From positions 1,240,001-1,304,000 of the forward strand of contig CP084612.1 in assembly GCA_025917655.1 (NCBI GenBank): a stretch of 64,000 bases of DNA, in the 5' to 3' direction. The translations under genes and the position numbers were made by a program. This DNA comes from Chlorella sorokiniana (lineage: Eukaryota > Chlorophyta > Trebouxiophyceae > Chlorellales > Chlorellaceae). Of the stretch, positions 20,411-31,834 are shown in pieces. Within the stretch, counting starts at the first letter, position 1. Each line of letters begins with the position of its first letter. A model generated the notes under the pieces. The model made no database searches. It saw only the letters and a list, made by a program, of their open reading frames with translations, and was not told where the DNA came from.

Positions 20411-23400
20411 ATGGCGGCGGCCGCGGCTGGAGCCAGCCCAGACGCCGTGGTGATTGAGGTGCCCTTGGAGGCCGCCTCGCATCAGGAAGATGGAGTTATT
20501 GGAGAGACGCCGCCCGAGGTGGCGGTGCGGTTCGAAAGCATAAACTGCTGGGTGCCTGCCATGGTGGGACCGCCCTCGACGTTTTCTATGGACGGCCTGA
20601 AGAAGATGGTGGTCAGAAAGGGGTCCAAGACCGGTGAAGAGCCCCCAAAAGAGATGCGACAGGTGTGGGGCTGGCTGGGGACCGCTGTGTCTGGTGCAAG
20701 TCCGACGCCGCCACTCAAGTCCGGCGTGTGCGCTTCAGCTCCCCCTAGCGGCTGGTGTTGCAGCCTGAGCGTCATGTTGCTTAAGTGCTGAAGTTGCTTA
20801 AGTGCTGAAGTATACTTTTATTGCCGCAAGGACCAGCAGTGGCTGGCATCCTGCTCGCTTCTGGCCACGGCTGCAACCAGGGCTGCCGCTTCACTGTGCT
20901 CCAATTGACCCACCTCACACATCTTTGTTGGGGCCCCGCTTGCAGGTCCTCTTCAACATCACAGGCGCATGCCAGCCAGGAGAAATGCTGGCGTTGATGG
21001 GCCCCTCTGGTGGCGGCAAGGTGGGTGGGCACTGCGGCAGCCAGCGACGCAATGTGTGTTGCAGGTTGGGCGCTTGTGACTGATCAATGACCACTTGCGC
21101 CTGCACACTTGCGCCTCTCCATTACGTCACCATTTTTTTCCGCCAACCAGCCAGGTGTCATATGTGCGCTGCACAGCCTCTGGCTCTTTGCAGCGTTTGT
21201 GAAGCTGCAAGTTCAGCGCCATGCATCTGGCCGGCTGGTGAACCCCGCTCGTCGACGACCCTGCTTGCAGACCACGCTCCTGTCGCTGCTGGGTGGCCGA
21301 GCGCCCAAGCACACGCGGGAGGACGGGCGCGTCAGCTTCAACGGCGCCAAGCTGAGCAAGCGTGTGAAGCGCCAGATCGGGTTTGTGCTGCAGGACGACC
21401 TGCTGTACGCCACGCTGACGGTCCAGGAGACGCTGGTGGGTGGCGGCGCCCCAACCTGACGGGGGTGCCAGCGTGGTGCAGCCCGCCAGCCAGCCACATG
21501 ATTTGCTGCCGCCGCGCGACATCAACTTGTGGGCGGCTTTGTGGGCGTCTTTGCAAGAGCCTGCTGCGCCCGCGTGCCAGTTGTTCTTGCTCGCGGCACC
21601 GACGCAGCCCGTGCCTTGCCTCCCCCTTGCAGTACTTTGCGGCCATGCTGCGCCTGCCCAAGCACAAGACCAAGGCTCAAAAGCTGGAGCGCGTCGACGG
21701 GGTGGTGCGTGCGCTGGGGCTGGAGCGCTGCCGCAACACCATCATCGGCGACCACATGCGCCGCGGCGTGTCAGGTGCGCTGCGGCAGGACCGTGCCGCC
21801 GCTCCCCAGGCAGCTGATCTCACGATCACACGCTTGTTGAGGGCTGGCATTGCACCCGCGCTCCTCTTCTTCTCAGCTGCCCTGCTGCTGTCCATGCCCC
21901 CGCTTGCCTGGGGGTCCGGCCCACTTCCCCATGTGCACCCCCCCACAAACACACACACACACCTTCGCAGGCGGCGAGCGCAAGCGCGTGTCGGTGGGCC
22001 ACGAGCTGCTCATCAACCCCGCCATCCTGCTGCTGGACGAGCCCACCAGCGGGCTGGACTCGTCGGCGGCGCGCAAGATGGTGGAGCTGCTGCGCATGCT
22101 GGCCTCCAGCGGCCGTGTGGTCATCACCACCATCCACCAGCCCTCCTCCAACATCTACCGCCAGCTGGACACTGTGCTGCTGCTGAGCCAGGTGCGCGCG
22201 TGTGTGTTCAGAGGGTGCCCGCGGGCTGACGCAATGAAGGCTGCGTTGCGCACGCCCGCAGGCACAGCTCAGGGCCCCGCATCCCGCAAGCGTCATTCAT
22301 CTGCTTAGGGAGTAACGGCTGTGTTGCTGGTTGTCCGGCTCCCCTCTCGTCCTGCGCAGGGCCACCCCATCTTCTACGGCAAGGGCTCTGAAGCCGCGGG
22401 CTGGTTTGAGCGGCTGGGCTTCGCCTGCCCATTCGGAGTCAACATCGCAGACTGGATCCTGGACCTTGCCAGCGGCGAGGTGGCGGGCGTCAAGAAGTGC
22501 GTGGCCACTGGCGCCCGCGTGCTGCTGCTGGTTGCGCAGGCAGCCGCTGCGCGTTGCTGCCTGGCCTGGTTTGACACGATCGCCTCTCGCAACCGATGGC
22601 TCCCTGCTGACCTGCTGGCGTGTGGTGCATTCTGCTGCAGGACGGGGGAGGAGGCGCGGCAGCACCTCATCACCTGCTCCGAGCAGTTCCTGGAGCAGCA
22701 GCCCGAGGGCTACAGCGGCGGCAGCATCGACGTGGCAGCGGCGCGTGGCGAGGCCGGCGCCGCCGCCAGCACCGCCGCCAGCAGCCGCAGCAGCAGCGGG
22801 CGTAGCAGCGGCGAGGCGGCCGATGCGGATGTGCGGCTCCGCCCTGCGGCCGCTGCGGGAGCGCAGCTCAGCCGAGCAGACAGCAGCAAGCCTGCCGTGG
22901 ATCGCTCGCAGACGGGCCTGGCGGCAGCCAAGCCGGGGCCAGCCGGTGGGGGTCGTCTTACTGGACGCAGGCAAGAGCCGCATGCATGTGCCACCCCTGA
23001 GGCAGGCAGCGGGCGGTGCGGCATGGCGGCTGGGGCCCAGCCTTGGGCCGAGTGCTGCCGGACAGCTGCCCGCTCCCGTGCTGCTGGACGTTGCCCGCTC
23101 ACGCAGCCGTCCCCTCCCCCAACCGCAGTTCGCCACACTGTTCATCCGCTCGGTGCGCGTGCGCCGCTTTGAGACGCTGAGCCAGCAGGACCTGGCCCAG
23201 TTCCTGTCGGTGGCGGCGGTGTGCGGCATGATCTGGTGGCAGGTGGGGCAGAGCGACACGGTGTACGGCGCGCAAAACACCATGGGCCTGCTCTTCTTCG
23301 AGGGTGAGGCCCCCTTCCCACCACCACACGCTGCTGCCAGCTGCTGCTGCTGCTGCTGCGCTGCCGCCGCCGGGCGTCGCAGCAGAGCGCCAGGGGCTCT

Positions 23401-25021
23401 CCGGTGCCAGCTCAGCTGCCGCTGAGTGACCCCGTAGCGCTGCCGTTGCCTGGGATGTTGGCTGTTGTTGGCGGGAGGAGCGCAGTTGCTGCGCAGGCCG
23501 CAAGCAGGGCGGGGCGTGTGCGGCGGCGGGAAGCATTGCAGCGGTGTGGCGCTGACGTGCACCCACCCACCCTCCCCCTGCAGTCCTGTTCTTGGCCTTC
23601 CGCTCCATGTTCACCGCCCTCTTCACCTGGCCTGCGGGTGAGCCCCGCTTGCGCACCTCACGGAACGACCACCCATCCTTCTCGGGACGCGGTCGCCTGT
23701 GTCGGCGTCCACCTGCCCCTCCCTCTTCCTCGTCCCTCGGTAACTCACCCGAGCCTTGCCCGGCTGCGCTGCCCGCCTCCTGCAGAGCACAAGATGATGA
23801 CCAAGGAGCGGGCGAGCGGCATGTACCGCCTGTCTGCTTTCTACCTCGCACGGTCCGCCTCGGACATCCCTGCTGACCTCACCATACCCTCCATCTTCAT
23901 TGCCATCACATGTGAGGCTGGCAGGGAGCGCAATTGGGGAGAAGGGGGTGTGGGTGTGGGTGGGGTGGGGGGTGGGGGGCACGTCTTGCGCGCGCTGGCG
24001 CAGGTATCTGCTGCCCTAATGCAACAGGGTGTGCAGCTGTGCCGCAGCTGCAGTCAACCCCACTCGTGTTTCCTTCTTGTTCAAATGCACCCCCCTGTGC
24101 CCCTCCTCCCTGCTGCGGCTCCTCTGGGTGCCCTCCTGCTCACTTCCTCCTTGCCCGCCTCTCCCACCCGCCCCCTTCAGACCTGATGACCGGCCTGCGC
24201 CGCGCGGCTACTTCTTCCTCAACTGGCTCTCGGTGCTGCTGTCCACGCTGGTGGCCCAGGGCTTCGGGCTCTTCATCGGCGCCACGGTCATGAACGCCAA
24301 AACCGCGCAGACCATCTGCGCCGTCGTCATGCTCACCTTCATGCTCGTGGGTGAGCCCACAGCTGCCGGCCACCTGCTGCCGCGTACGGCGGGCGGTGAA
24401 TGGGTCCAGTCCTTGAGGGGCCGCTGGCTGGCAGTTGGCACCTCATGCACGGCGTCCTCTGGTGCCAGTCCTCGACAGAAACGCCCTTCCCCCTACCCCC
24501 TTCCCGCTTCGCTGCCAGGCGGCTTCTACGTTACCAACATCCCCGTCTGGATCGGCTGGATCAAGTGGCTCTCCTTCCTCACCTTTGCGTACAACCTCAT
24601 CCTCAAGGTGCGTCGCCGCGCCTTGTGACGCTGCCGAGCCTGCGCAGCGCTCCTGCCTCCCCCTGCCGCAGCTCGTCTGTGTGGAAAACACCAACGGAGT
24701 GTGCTGCCGGCCCTGGCGGCGCGGCTGTCGTACGGTGGATGCCTCACGCAAAAAACATGCGCTTGCGTTCCTCCTCTGCAGCTGGAGTTTGGCGGCCGCC
24801 AGTTCTGGGACTGCTCGCTGCAGCAGGAGGACTTCAACCCCGACAACCCCTGGGACTACGAGGCGTCGGGGCAGTGCGTGCCGGTGGCCGACATCAACGC
24901 CGCGCTGGGCACAACCACCGACATCAACGCTCCCAAGTGGGAGGCGGCGGTGCTGGTCGGCTTCCTGCTGCTGTCGCGCGCCATGGTGTACGCCGCGCTG
25001 CGCATGAAGACCAAGGCGTGA
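20411..25021 (+). CDS. ABCG half transporter (WBC type)
   Basis: ATP-driven exporter half-molecule with the ABCG domain order NBD then TMD; it must dimerise. Exon 1 is 20411-20662. The NBD shows Walker [17 protein letters not shown] (split by an intron at 21020/21271), Q-loop [19 protein letters not shown], signature [15 protein letters not shown], Walker [15 protein letters not shown] and H-loop [20 protein letters not shown]. Then come [20 protein letters not shown], a Ser/Ala-rich linker, and the [75 protein letters not shown] and [20 protein letters not shown]. It closes with a Cys-bearing loop ([20 protein letters not shown]) and the last helix, ending RMKTKA. One base is missing near 24205 (MTGLRR to GYFFLNW). 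Substrate is unknown; plant relatives move lipids, cuticle precursors or hormones. Confidence 0.93.
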
Positions 25022-25529
25022 GGGCAGCGTGCACGGCGCGCGGCTCTCCCCTGCCCCATGCAACAACACAACCCGGCCCCAGCCGCCTCGGGGGTGAGCA
25101 AGGGAGCGACCCGCCGCTGGCATGGCTCCCGCGGCAGCAGGCCCTCGCCGCGGCGGCAGGTGCAGGTCCTCTTCGTTTACCGCCATCATTGCCGTCGCCT
25201 AGTGGTGGCTGCCCAGCCCGTTCACGTCCCCGAAAAAACCAGCATTGCTTCCTCCCGCTCTTCTGTTTGGCAAGCAGGCCAGTCATTTAGTTCGGTTCCT
25301 TTTTGTATTTATCCGTTTCTGAGCACGCCATTACTCGTGCAGGCTTGTCTTGCCGTGCCACCAATGCATGAGTGGGCCCCCTTCTGGCTGCGACGCCGCT
25401 GCAAAAACATGAACCTTTGCATTGTGCCACGATTCACAACTGCAATACTTAAAACATATATGTCAGGAGAAGCTATGTTAACATTAGAGTAGAAAAGAGT
25501 AGAGACTCACAGACTCTCCAGGGCATGCC
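25022..25529. other. convergent 3' space, 508 bp
   Basis: 3' ends of the ABCG gene (+) and SDHAF2 (-). There is an AT-rich stretch at about 25430-25500. No canonical TGTAA was seen for either gene, and no gene is supported. Confidence 0.4.
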
Positions 25530-26561
25530 TCAGCTGCTGTCAGACGGACGGCTACCTCCCTCAAGTTTGCCGCCGCTCAGATCTCTTCCGGTGTCGGTCC
25601 AGCCGCGCACCCACTCCCTTGGTGCCTGCCCCGCTGCCTGCGGCACCCGGTGGTGCTTGTCTGTCAGCGCCTGAACATGCGCCTGCAGCGCCGCAAACGC
25701 CGAGTTGCGCTGCAGCTCTGGCGGGGAGGGTGCCTGCAGGTGGCGCCAGCGAGGATGGAGCTGAGCGGGGCTTCCAAGCCCTGCTTCCTCCGCCCCCGGG
25801 CCGCCGCATGCTAGTGGTCTGCCCGCGAGCGGGCGGCAGCTTGGCAGCGCGAGATGCGCCCTTGCAGCCTGGCAGAAACCCCATGGCCTGGGGATCCCAC
25901 CTGCCCTGTCAGCCACTTGAACATGTCGGGGTTCTCCTGGTCCAACACCGCCTCCAGGTCTCGAATCATGCCCACGCTCATGCGCGGCACCTCACGCTCC
26001 GCCCACATGCCCTGCGCGTAGGCGGCGCTTGAGCATGCAGCGTGAACCCTTGCTGTCGTGGGGCAGCGGCCAATGTGGGGGCGGCAGAGCCCCAGGCTGG
26101 ATGGCAGCGTGCAGGCACGACTCACGACGAGGAGGTCGAGCTCGAGGAAGCCGCGCTGTCGGCTGCGGTACAACATGCGGTTGACGAGCTGCATGGGGCA
26201 TGGGGTGGCCAAGATAGTTGACACAGCACAGGCAACAGCCCGCTGGGGTCGAGCCACAGGGGCAGCGGGCACTCGTGCGGCGGCACTGTGCAACCCTAGC
26301 TTCCCCGCCTCTCTCGCGCATGGTTCAAAGGTGCAAACATAGTTCAGCATCACTCACCGCCTTACGCTGCACCTCGTCTTCAGAAGGGGGCATTTCAGCA
26401 GCGTGCAAGCGCCATAGACTACAATGTAGCCACCGCTGATGCTCCCTGATCAATGATAGTTTCGTTTCACATGGGGAAAGCAAGCCAACTTGCTGGGGCT
26501 GCAGCAGAATGGCGGGCTGTGAGCGCGCCAAGAGTTGGGCCAGTCTATGCAGTGCCTGCAT
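25530..26561 (-). CDS. SDHAF2: succinate dehydrogenase assembly factor 2 (SdhE/Sdh5 family), mitochondrial
   Basis: Promotes covalent FAD attachment to the SDH flavoprotein in the matrix. The ATG at 26561 opens a mitochondrial-type presequence (MQALHRLAQLLARSQPAILL), followed by EMPPSEDEVQRKA. The core exon carries QLVNRMLYRSRQRGFLELDL, which includes the family's invariant RSRQRGFLELD motif (the RGxxE FAD-attachment motif). The next exon has MWAEREVPRMSVGMIRDLEA then VLDQENPDMFKWLTGQ, and the last has PPELQRNSAFAALQAHVQAL and PREWVRGWTDTGRD. The codons end in SRPSDSS with a stop at 25530-25532. Introns use GTGAGT/GTCGTG-like donors, and all conserved residues are present without a frame break. 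The size of about 170 residues is typical. Confidence 0.92.
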
Positions 26562-27274
26562 TGCTGATTATGGTCTTTTGATTGACAGTCGATGGATGAA
26601 AGGTCTTGAGCGAGTGGCAGACCATTCCCACAACCAGAAGCAGATGCTGACATCAGCACGATTACACTCAGGTACCTACACACTTCACCTGCACCGCAAT
26701 TCACCTTGCACACGCCGCGATAAAAACCGAATGATTCGTTGTATGGCTGAATGGCACAACCGAAGTGATGTTTCTCAGAATTTGAATTCGCTCAAAGGCG
26801 CCGGCGCTCACCGGTCGCAAAGCACTTGTTGTCACCCAGTTTGTGGGTGGGTCGTTTAATGGAACAGCAGCAAGACACAATGAACTAGTGCACCGGCTCT
26901 AGGTTGCATACCCACCGCTCAAGTAACTTGCCAATGGGAGAAGTGATGCAGCAGCGACCAAACTGGACACTGCCGCAGCGGCGTCGCATCATTTGTGTGT
27001 TAAGTTTCACTTCATCATGGGGTAGGGCAGGCTTTGTATTGACCATTAAAAGACCCAAGGCTGCCTACTTAAATGCACTGCAGTGGGTTGGGCATGCACT
27101 ACGACATGGCGCACAAAATCTGCGCCTCTTGACGCATCCTCCGCCTGTACCTCTTCCCTGTACTGTATGACAATCTGCTGCTTTTAGGCTCCCTGATCAA
27201 AACCGGATTAATTTAAGGAGAGTCAGCCCTCGTGCATACTTTACTTTTGCTGTGCAGCCAGGATAAGGAAGGCT
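26562..27274. promoter_or_regulatory. divergent intergenic region, 713 bp
   Basis: Lies between SDHAF2 (-) and the repeat protein (+). It is clearly poorer in GC than the flanks, with patches such as the one around 27190-27250. It should hold both promoters. I found no tRNA-like fold, conserved peptide or repeat in it. Confidence 0.35.
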
Positions 27275-30200
27275 ATGCGTTCTCAACACGCAGCCTCACG
27301 GTGTTCAGCGACCCCCGCCTGTCTGCCTGGCAGGTTACAAAGACAGAGGCGCAATGTGCTTAAGGTTTGCGCATCGTCCCGAGGGGAGGAGGCTCAGGTG
27401 TGTGAGGCACGCACACTCTCGAACGAGCGCGCCATCAGCTTACCCACCTCAACCCTGCCTCCTTGACTAGCTGTCCAATTTGTTACTCAATGTGCGTAAA
27501 TGCGCAGGAGCAAGGCCTGGCAGCGCGGATGACAGCACTGGCGCTGGCGGCCAGCCTTGCGCTGAGCTCCTCCGCCGCGTCGCCGCTGCCTGTCCAGGCA
27601 GAAGAGGCGGAGCAGGCAGCCGCCATCAGCCGGTATGCCAGCGCCTCGGAGCGGCGCGCCGCTATGGCGGAGCGGCGGCAGGCCCTGCTGCGCGCAGCGC
27701 GGGAGGAGGCAGAGCGGTCGGGCGCCGCCGCCGCTCCCAGTGGGTCCTTGGAGGCTGCGGCCGACTCGAGCGCTGCGCCTGCCGGCCAGGACAGCCAGCT
27801 CCAGGCGATGCTGCAGCGCCTGAGCGCCAGCGTGAGTGCGCAGTGTGGCTGGCGGTGCGGGCCTCGCGCCTCCCTTTGCGCATGCTTCAGACGGCAAGCC
27901 TGGTGCCGGCGTTTGGCAGGGTGGCTGCGTGGACATTTAGTGATTGGCTGCGCGCTCGCGCCCTGAGCGTCCCCAGGCGTCCCATTTCACGCGGTTTCCT
28001 GTTGCTGATCATTGACACCCCCTGCAGAGCTACGATCAGCTCACAGGCGCGCAGCCCGCCAGCAAGGCCGACGAGGAGGCGGCTCCACCGCCCGCCAGGC
28101 TGGCAGCGGCAGACGGCCCCACCCTCGCCCTCCCCTCCTTCTCTCAGCCCGAGCCGAAGGTGAGCGCAGGGCAGGGCAGGGCAGGGCGGGGCAGGGCAGG
28201 GCGTTGAACCAGGCCGTCAGCATGCTGCCAGCCGTGTATGGCAGATCCAGCGGTGTGGGGAGATGCGTGAGGTCGGCACCCAGCGCCAGCTCCCTGCCCG
28301 CGCAGGCCTCGGCGCAGCCTGCACCGCCGGCCCCTGCACCCATGCCGGTGTCGCCTGGCGTCGTTGCGTCAGCTGAGCCCGGCAGCCCGGCCTTCTCGAT
28401 GCCCAAGTTTGAGGCGCCCGACATGCCGACAATGCCCAAGTTTGAGATGCCCGACATGCCAACAATGCCCAAGTTTGAGGCGCCCGACATGCCAACAATG
28501 CCCAAGTTTGAGGCGCCCGACATGCCGACAATGCCCAAGTTTGAGATGCCCGACATGCCAACAATGCCCAAGTTTGAGGCGCCCGACATGCCGACAATGC
28601 CCAAGTTTGAGATCCCCGACATGCCGACAATGCCGGAGCTCCAGCTGCCGGACTTTGGCCTGCAGGCGTCTGCTGGCGCCACGAGCAGCCCAGGCTTCAA
28701 GCTCCCGCAAATCCAGGTGTGGATGGTGGGCAGCAGTCGCTGGTCAGGCGGGTGGAGCGTGGATGTGTGTGTGTGTGTGTGGGTGGGGTGGGGGGGGGGA
28801 CGTGCTGACCTCAGCACGCCGTGTGCATGAGCAACTGTATCGCGGCGCTGGCTGGCCACGGTTGCTGTCCGAGTCGACGCTTGCTTTCCTTATGCCGCCC
28901 TTCCTCCTGCCGCCCTGGCAGGCCCCGGCTCTGCCCCAGCTGCCCAAGCTGGACTTGCGCCTGCCGGAAATCAAGGTGTGCGGGTGTTTTTGTGTGTCTT
29001 TGTGTAAGAAGGGAGGTGGGGTTAGGGGTGAAGGGGGCTGCTTGGTTGCACAGTTTTCACTCCCTGCGGCTTGCACTGTGCCAGCCAGCGCCCAGCACTG
29101 CGGGTTGCAGCGCGGTCAGAGGGTGCGCCCCCGCCGCCCTCGCTGCAGGTCCCCCGGCCGACACCTCCAAGCTCTCCAACTTCACCGCCCCCAAGCTGCC
29201 CTCCATTGACTTTGAGGTGGGTGGGGGCCCACAGGGCTGCCTGCGGCTAGCCACTTGCAGCCTGCACCGTCTGCGTGCCCTCCGCGCTGGAGCTCCAGGC
29301 CTCGTTGTTTCGCCGCCAAGCTGCGCCTGCCCTCTGCTGCCTGCCAACCATCGCCGCCTGCTGAGCGCTGCAGGTGGACGGCGAGGCGATCAAGCGACGG
29401 CTGGCGCTGCCCACCCCCAAGCTGCCGGAGTTGCAGCCGCCCCAGCTGCAGGCGCCCAGCTTCCGCCTGGACTTCAAGCCGCCGCCGGCGCTGGAGGTGG
29501 GAACACCCGCGCTCTGTCGTTGGCTGCATGGCTGTGAGCTGGGACTGCTGCAGGCCTCCCGCGACCACCTGGCTGTCGTTGCCTGCCTGCCTGAGCTTGT
29601 GTGGTGCATGCCACCGCCGCTGCCAGCAGGGCAAGAAGCTGCAACTGCCGTCCCTTGACTTCAAGCCGCCCCCGCCTTTGCCAACCGGCCCCAGCCCGCC
29701 GAGGTGGGCCCGCTTTTCTGAATAGGCAGGGGGAGCAGGGGCAGTGGATGACTTGGTGGTGCCAGGCCAGGCACACGTGCCGCCGCAGGCAGCAGGGCAA
29801 GGGGCGGGGCCGTCGGCGGCCTGCTGCAGCCAGGAAGGTCAAGGAGCAGCACAGAGGTCCTCCCTGCCGCATTCCCCTGCCTGCAGCCCAAGGCCGAGGC
29901 CCCGAAGCCTAAATCAGAGGCTCCCAGGCCCGCCCCAGCCCTCACACCGGCCCCCACACCGGCCCCCGCCCCAGCCGCCCCAGCCCCTGCCCCGGTCCCG
30001 GCGGAAGATGCGGGACCGAGTGTCCTGGACATGCTCAAGCAGTCGCTGCAGGAGAGCCAGGAGCAGGCTGCCGCCCAGCAGAAGGAGCGGGAGGAGCAGC
30101 GCCGCCAAGAGGAGGAGGCGGCGGCCGCCAGGGCCGCCGCGGCGGAGGCTGCACGCCAGGCGGCGGCGCGGGAGGAGGCTGCCGCGGCTGCCCGACGCGC

Positions 30201-30632
30201 CGAGGAGGCCGCGCGCGCCGAGGCCGCACGCCAGGCGGCCGCGCGTGAGGAGGCAGCGCGCGCGGAGGCCGCCGCCCGCGCCCAGGCCGAGGCACGGGCT
30301 CGTGCTCAGGCAGAGGCTGCCCGCCTGGCTGCGCAGCTGGAGGCCGAGGAGCGTGCCGCCGCGGAGCGCGCAGCCAGGCAGAAGGCCGACGAGGCTGCGG
30401 CGGCGAGGGCGGCCGCGCGTGAGCAGCGCGCGCCGCGCCAGCGGGCAAGCGCCGCGGCCCGCTGCCGCTGTTCCTGGCGCAGGCGCTGGTGCTGTCTGGG
30501 TTTGTGGGGCTGGGCGTGGCCCTCACGCGGTACGAGGCGCAGACGCGGGCCGTACTGCTGGCCGCCAGCGACGCCGCCCGCCTGGCCTACAAGGCGCTGG
30601 AGGGCGCCCTGCCCAAGCAGGCCAAGAAGTGA
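27275..30632 (+). CDS. plastid-targeted protein with periaxin-like MPKFExPDMPT repeats and a C-terminal membrane anchor
   Basis: Exon 1 (27275-27397) encodes a transit peptide ending KVCASSRGEEAQ. Exon 2 (27508-27831) begins with a second hydrophobic signal, ALALAASLALSSSAAS...VQAEEAEQ, with an AxA-like site, which suggests thylakoid transfer. Exon 3 is 28028-28159. The following exon holds seven 11-residue repeats (28399-28629). Short exons then repeat a related theme: LPQLPKLDLRLPEIK, FTAPKLPSIDFE, LPTPKLPELQPPQL...FRLDFKPPPALE, KLQLPSLDFKPPPPLP. Next are a Pro/Ala linker, a long Ala/Glu/Arg helix (about 30049-30450), and a membrane helix (FLAQALVLSGFVGLGVALTR) before GALPKQAKK and TGA at 30630-30632. 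One base is missing near 30450 (a GC-rich run) ahead of GKRRGPLPLFL. I know no named family; the repeats resemble animal periaxin/AHNAK repeats by convergence. Confidence 0.78.
28166..28202 (+). repeat. (GCAGG)n intronic microsatellite
   Basis: A run of about seven GCAGG/GCGGG pentamers directly after the donor of exon 3 of the repeat-protein gene. G-triplets at regular spacing could form a G-quadruplex on the coding strand. Confidence 0.8.
28399..28629 (+). repeat. 33-bp coding tandem repeat, seven units
   Basis: Seven perfect-length units (starts 28399, 28432, 28465, 28498, 28531, 28564, 28597) encode MPKFExPDMPT with x = A, M, A, A, M, A, I. A decayed eighth copy, MPELQLPDFGL, follows. 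The A-M-A triplet occurs twice, so the last expansion was probably a duplication of 99 bases. Confidence 0.95.
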
Positions 30633-31089
30633 GCCCCCCGATCCAATCGCCGGCAATCTTGCTGCGGCAGGGTTTGTGCTCCTCTGCCTGTGTGCTAGGG
30701 GCGGGCGGGCTGGCCTTGTGGGGGCGTCGCCTCCGCCGCTGCTGACGTGCCTTGCTCAAAACTGTGGCAACCCCTCCAAGAACATGCATCCTTTTGTATG
30801 AACTCGAATGTGCGGCTGTGCTCTGTGTCGTTGCCATGCCAGCCATGCTATACCTTGTGCACTTGAAGCCTTTCATTTCCATCCTGCACTGCCCGCCCCT
30901 GCATGCCCGCCGCCCTTCACTACCGCCGTCAAGGTTTCATTCAGCCTCTGCACGCGGCAGTTTTGGTCTCCCACTTCTCTTCATTTCATCAGCAGATGTG
31001 AGCAGATTGCCGCATGATTGGCCGCGAGGAAGAGCACCCGCAGACCAATGAGCTCAGCAGGGCAGGGCCGGCCGCCAGGCAGCAATCGG

Positions 31090-31795
31090 TCAGCCTGCTG
31101 CGGTCTTGGGGGCGTTGAAGGCGTGGACGTTGCCGCTCTCCACCCCAGCCTGAGGGTCGATGGCGACGTTGATCAGGGTGGGCCGCCGCGCTCCAGCGCC
31201 GCCCGCAGCGCCGCCTGCAGCTCCTCGGCCGTGGCGGCCTCCACGCCGGTGCCGCCAAACGCTTCCATGAGCAGGTGGTACCGCGCCGCGGGCACAAAGG
31301 CGGTGGGGGCGGGGTCGGCAGCGTGGCCCGCGGCCGCCAGCCCTGCGCAGCAGGCAGCAAGCGGGGGCGTTCCGGGTCGTGAGCCCTGGGCTGCGGCCAC
31401 TGGACGTGCGATTCAAGCGGCGACAAGCCAGGGGCGGACGGGGCGAGCGCACAAGGTGCGGCCAGGGCGCTGAGCACGTGCCTGCCTCTGCCAGCTGGCG
31501 CAGGCGCTGCTCGCGACGGTCGCCGCCGTAGATGCCGCCGTTGTTCATCACGATGATGCACACGGGCAGGTTGTACCTGGTGGGGGCGGCGTGGGCAGGG
31601 GGCAGTGGGCAGGGGCAGTGGGGGCAGGGGGCAGGGGCGGTGGGGGCAGGTGGCAGCAAGGGGCGCTGTGTGCCACACCACAGGCTGGCCCCAGCCGGGC
31701 TTGACCTCAGCACATGCTAGACTGTGAGCAGCGCTCCGTGGCGGCGGGGCGGCACCACCGGGTGCCGCTCCACCCGAACTCACACGCATGCATCT

Positions 31796-31834
<39 letters not shown>

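Noticed and set aside
22297-23562. Long minus-strand open frame over the ABCG gene
   Set aside because: It overlaps exons carrying clear ABCG motifs on the plus strand and has only low-complexity Arg/Ala/Pro content.
28041-28859. A 272-codon antisense frame with GIVGMSG(A/I)SNL repeats
   Set aside because: It is the reverse reading of the 33-bp coding repeat. The plus strand has transit signals, phased exons and a membrane anchor that explain the region better.
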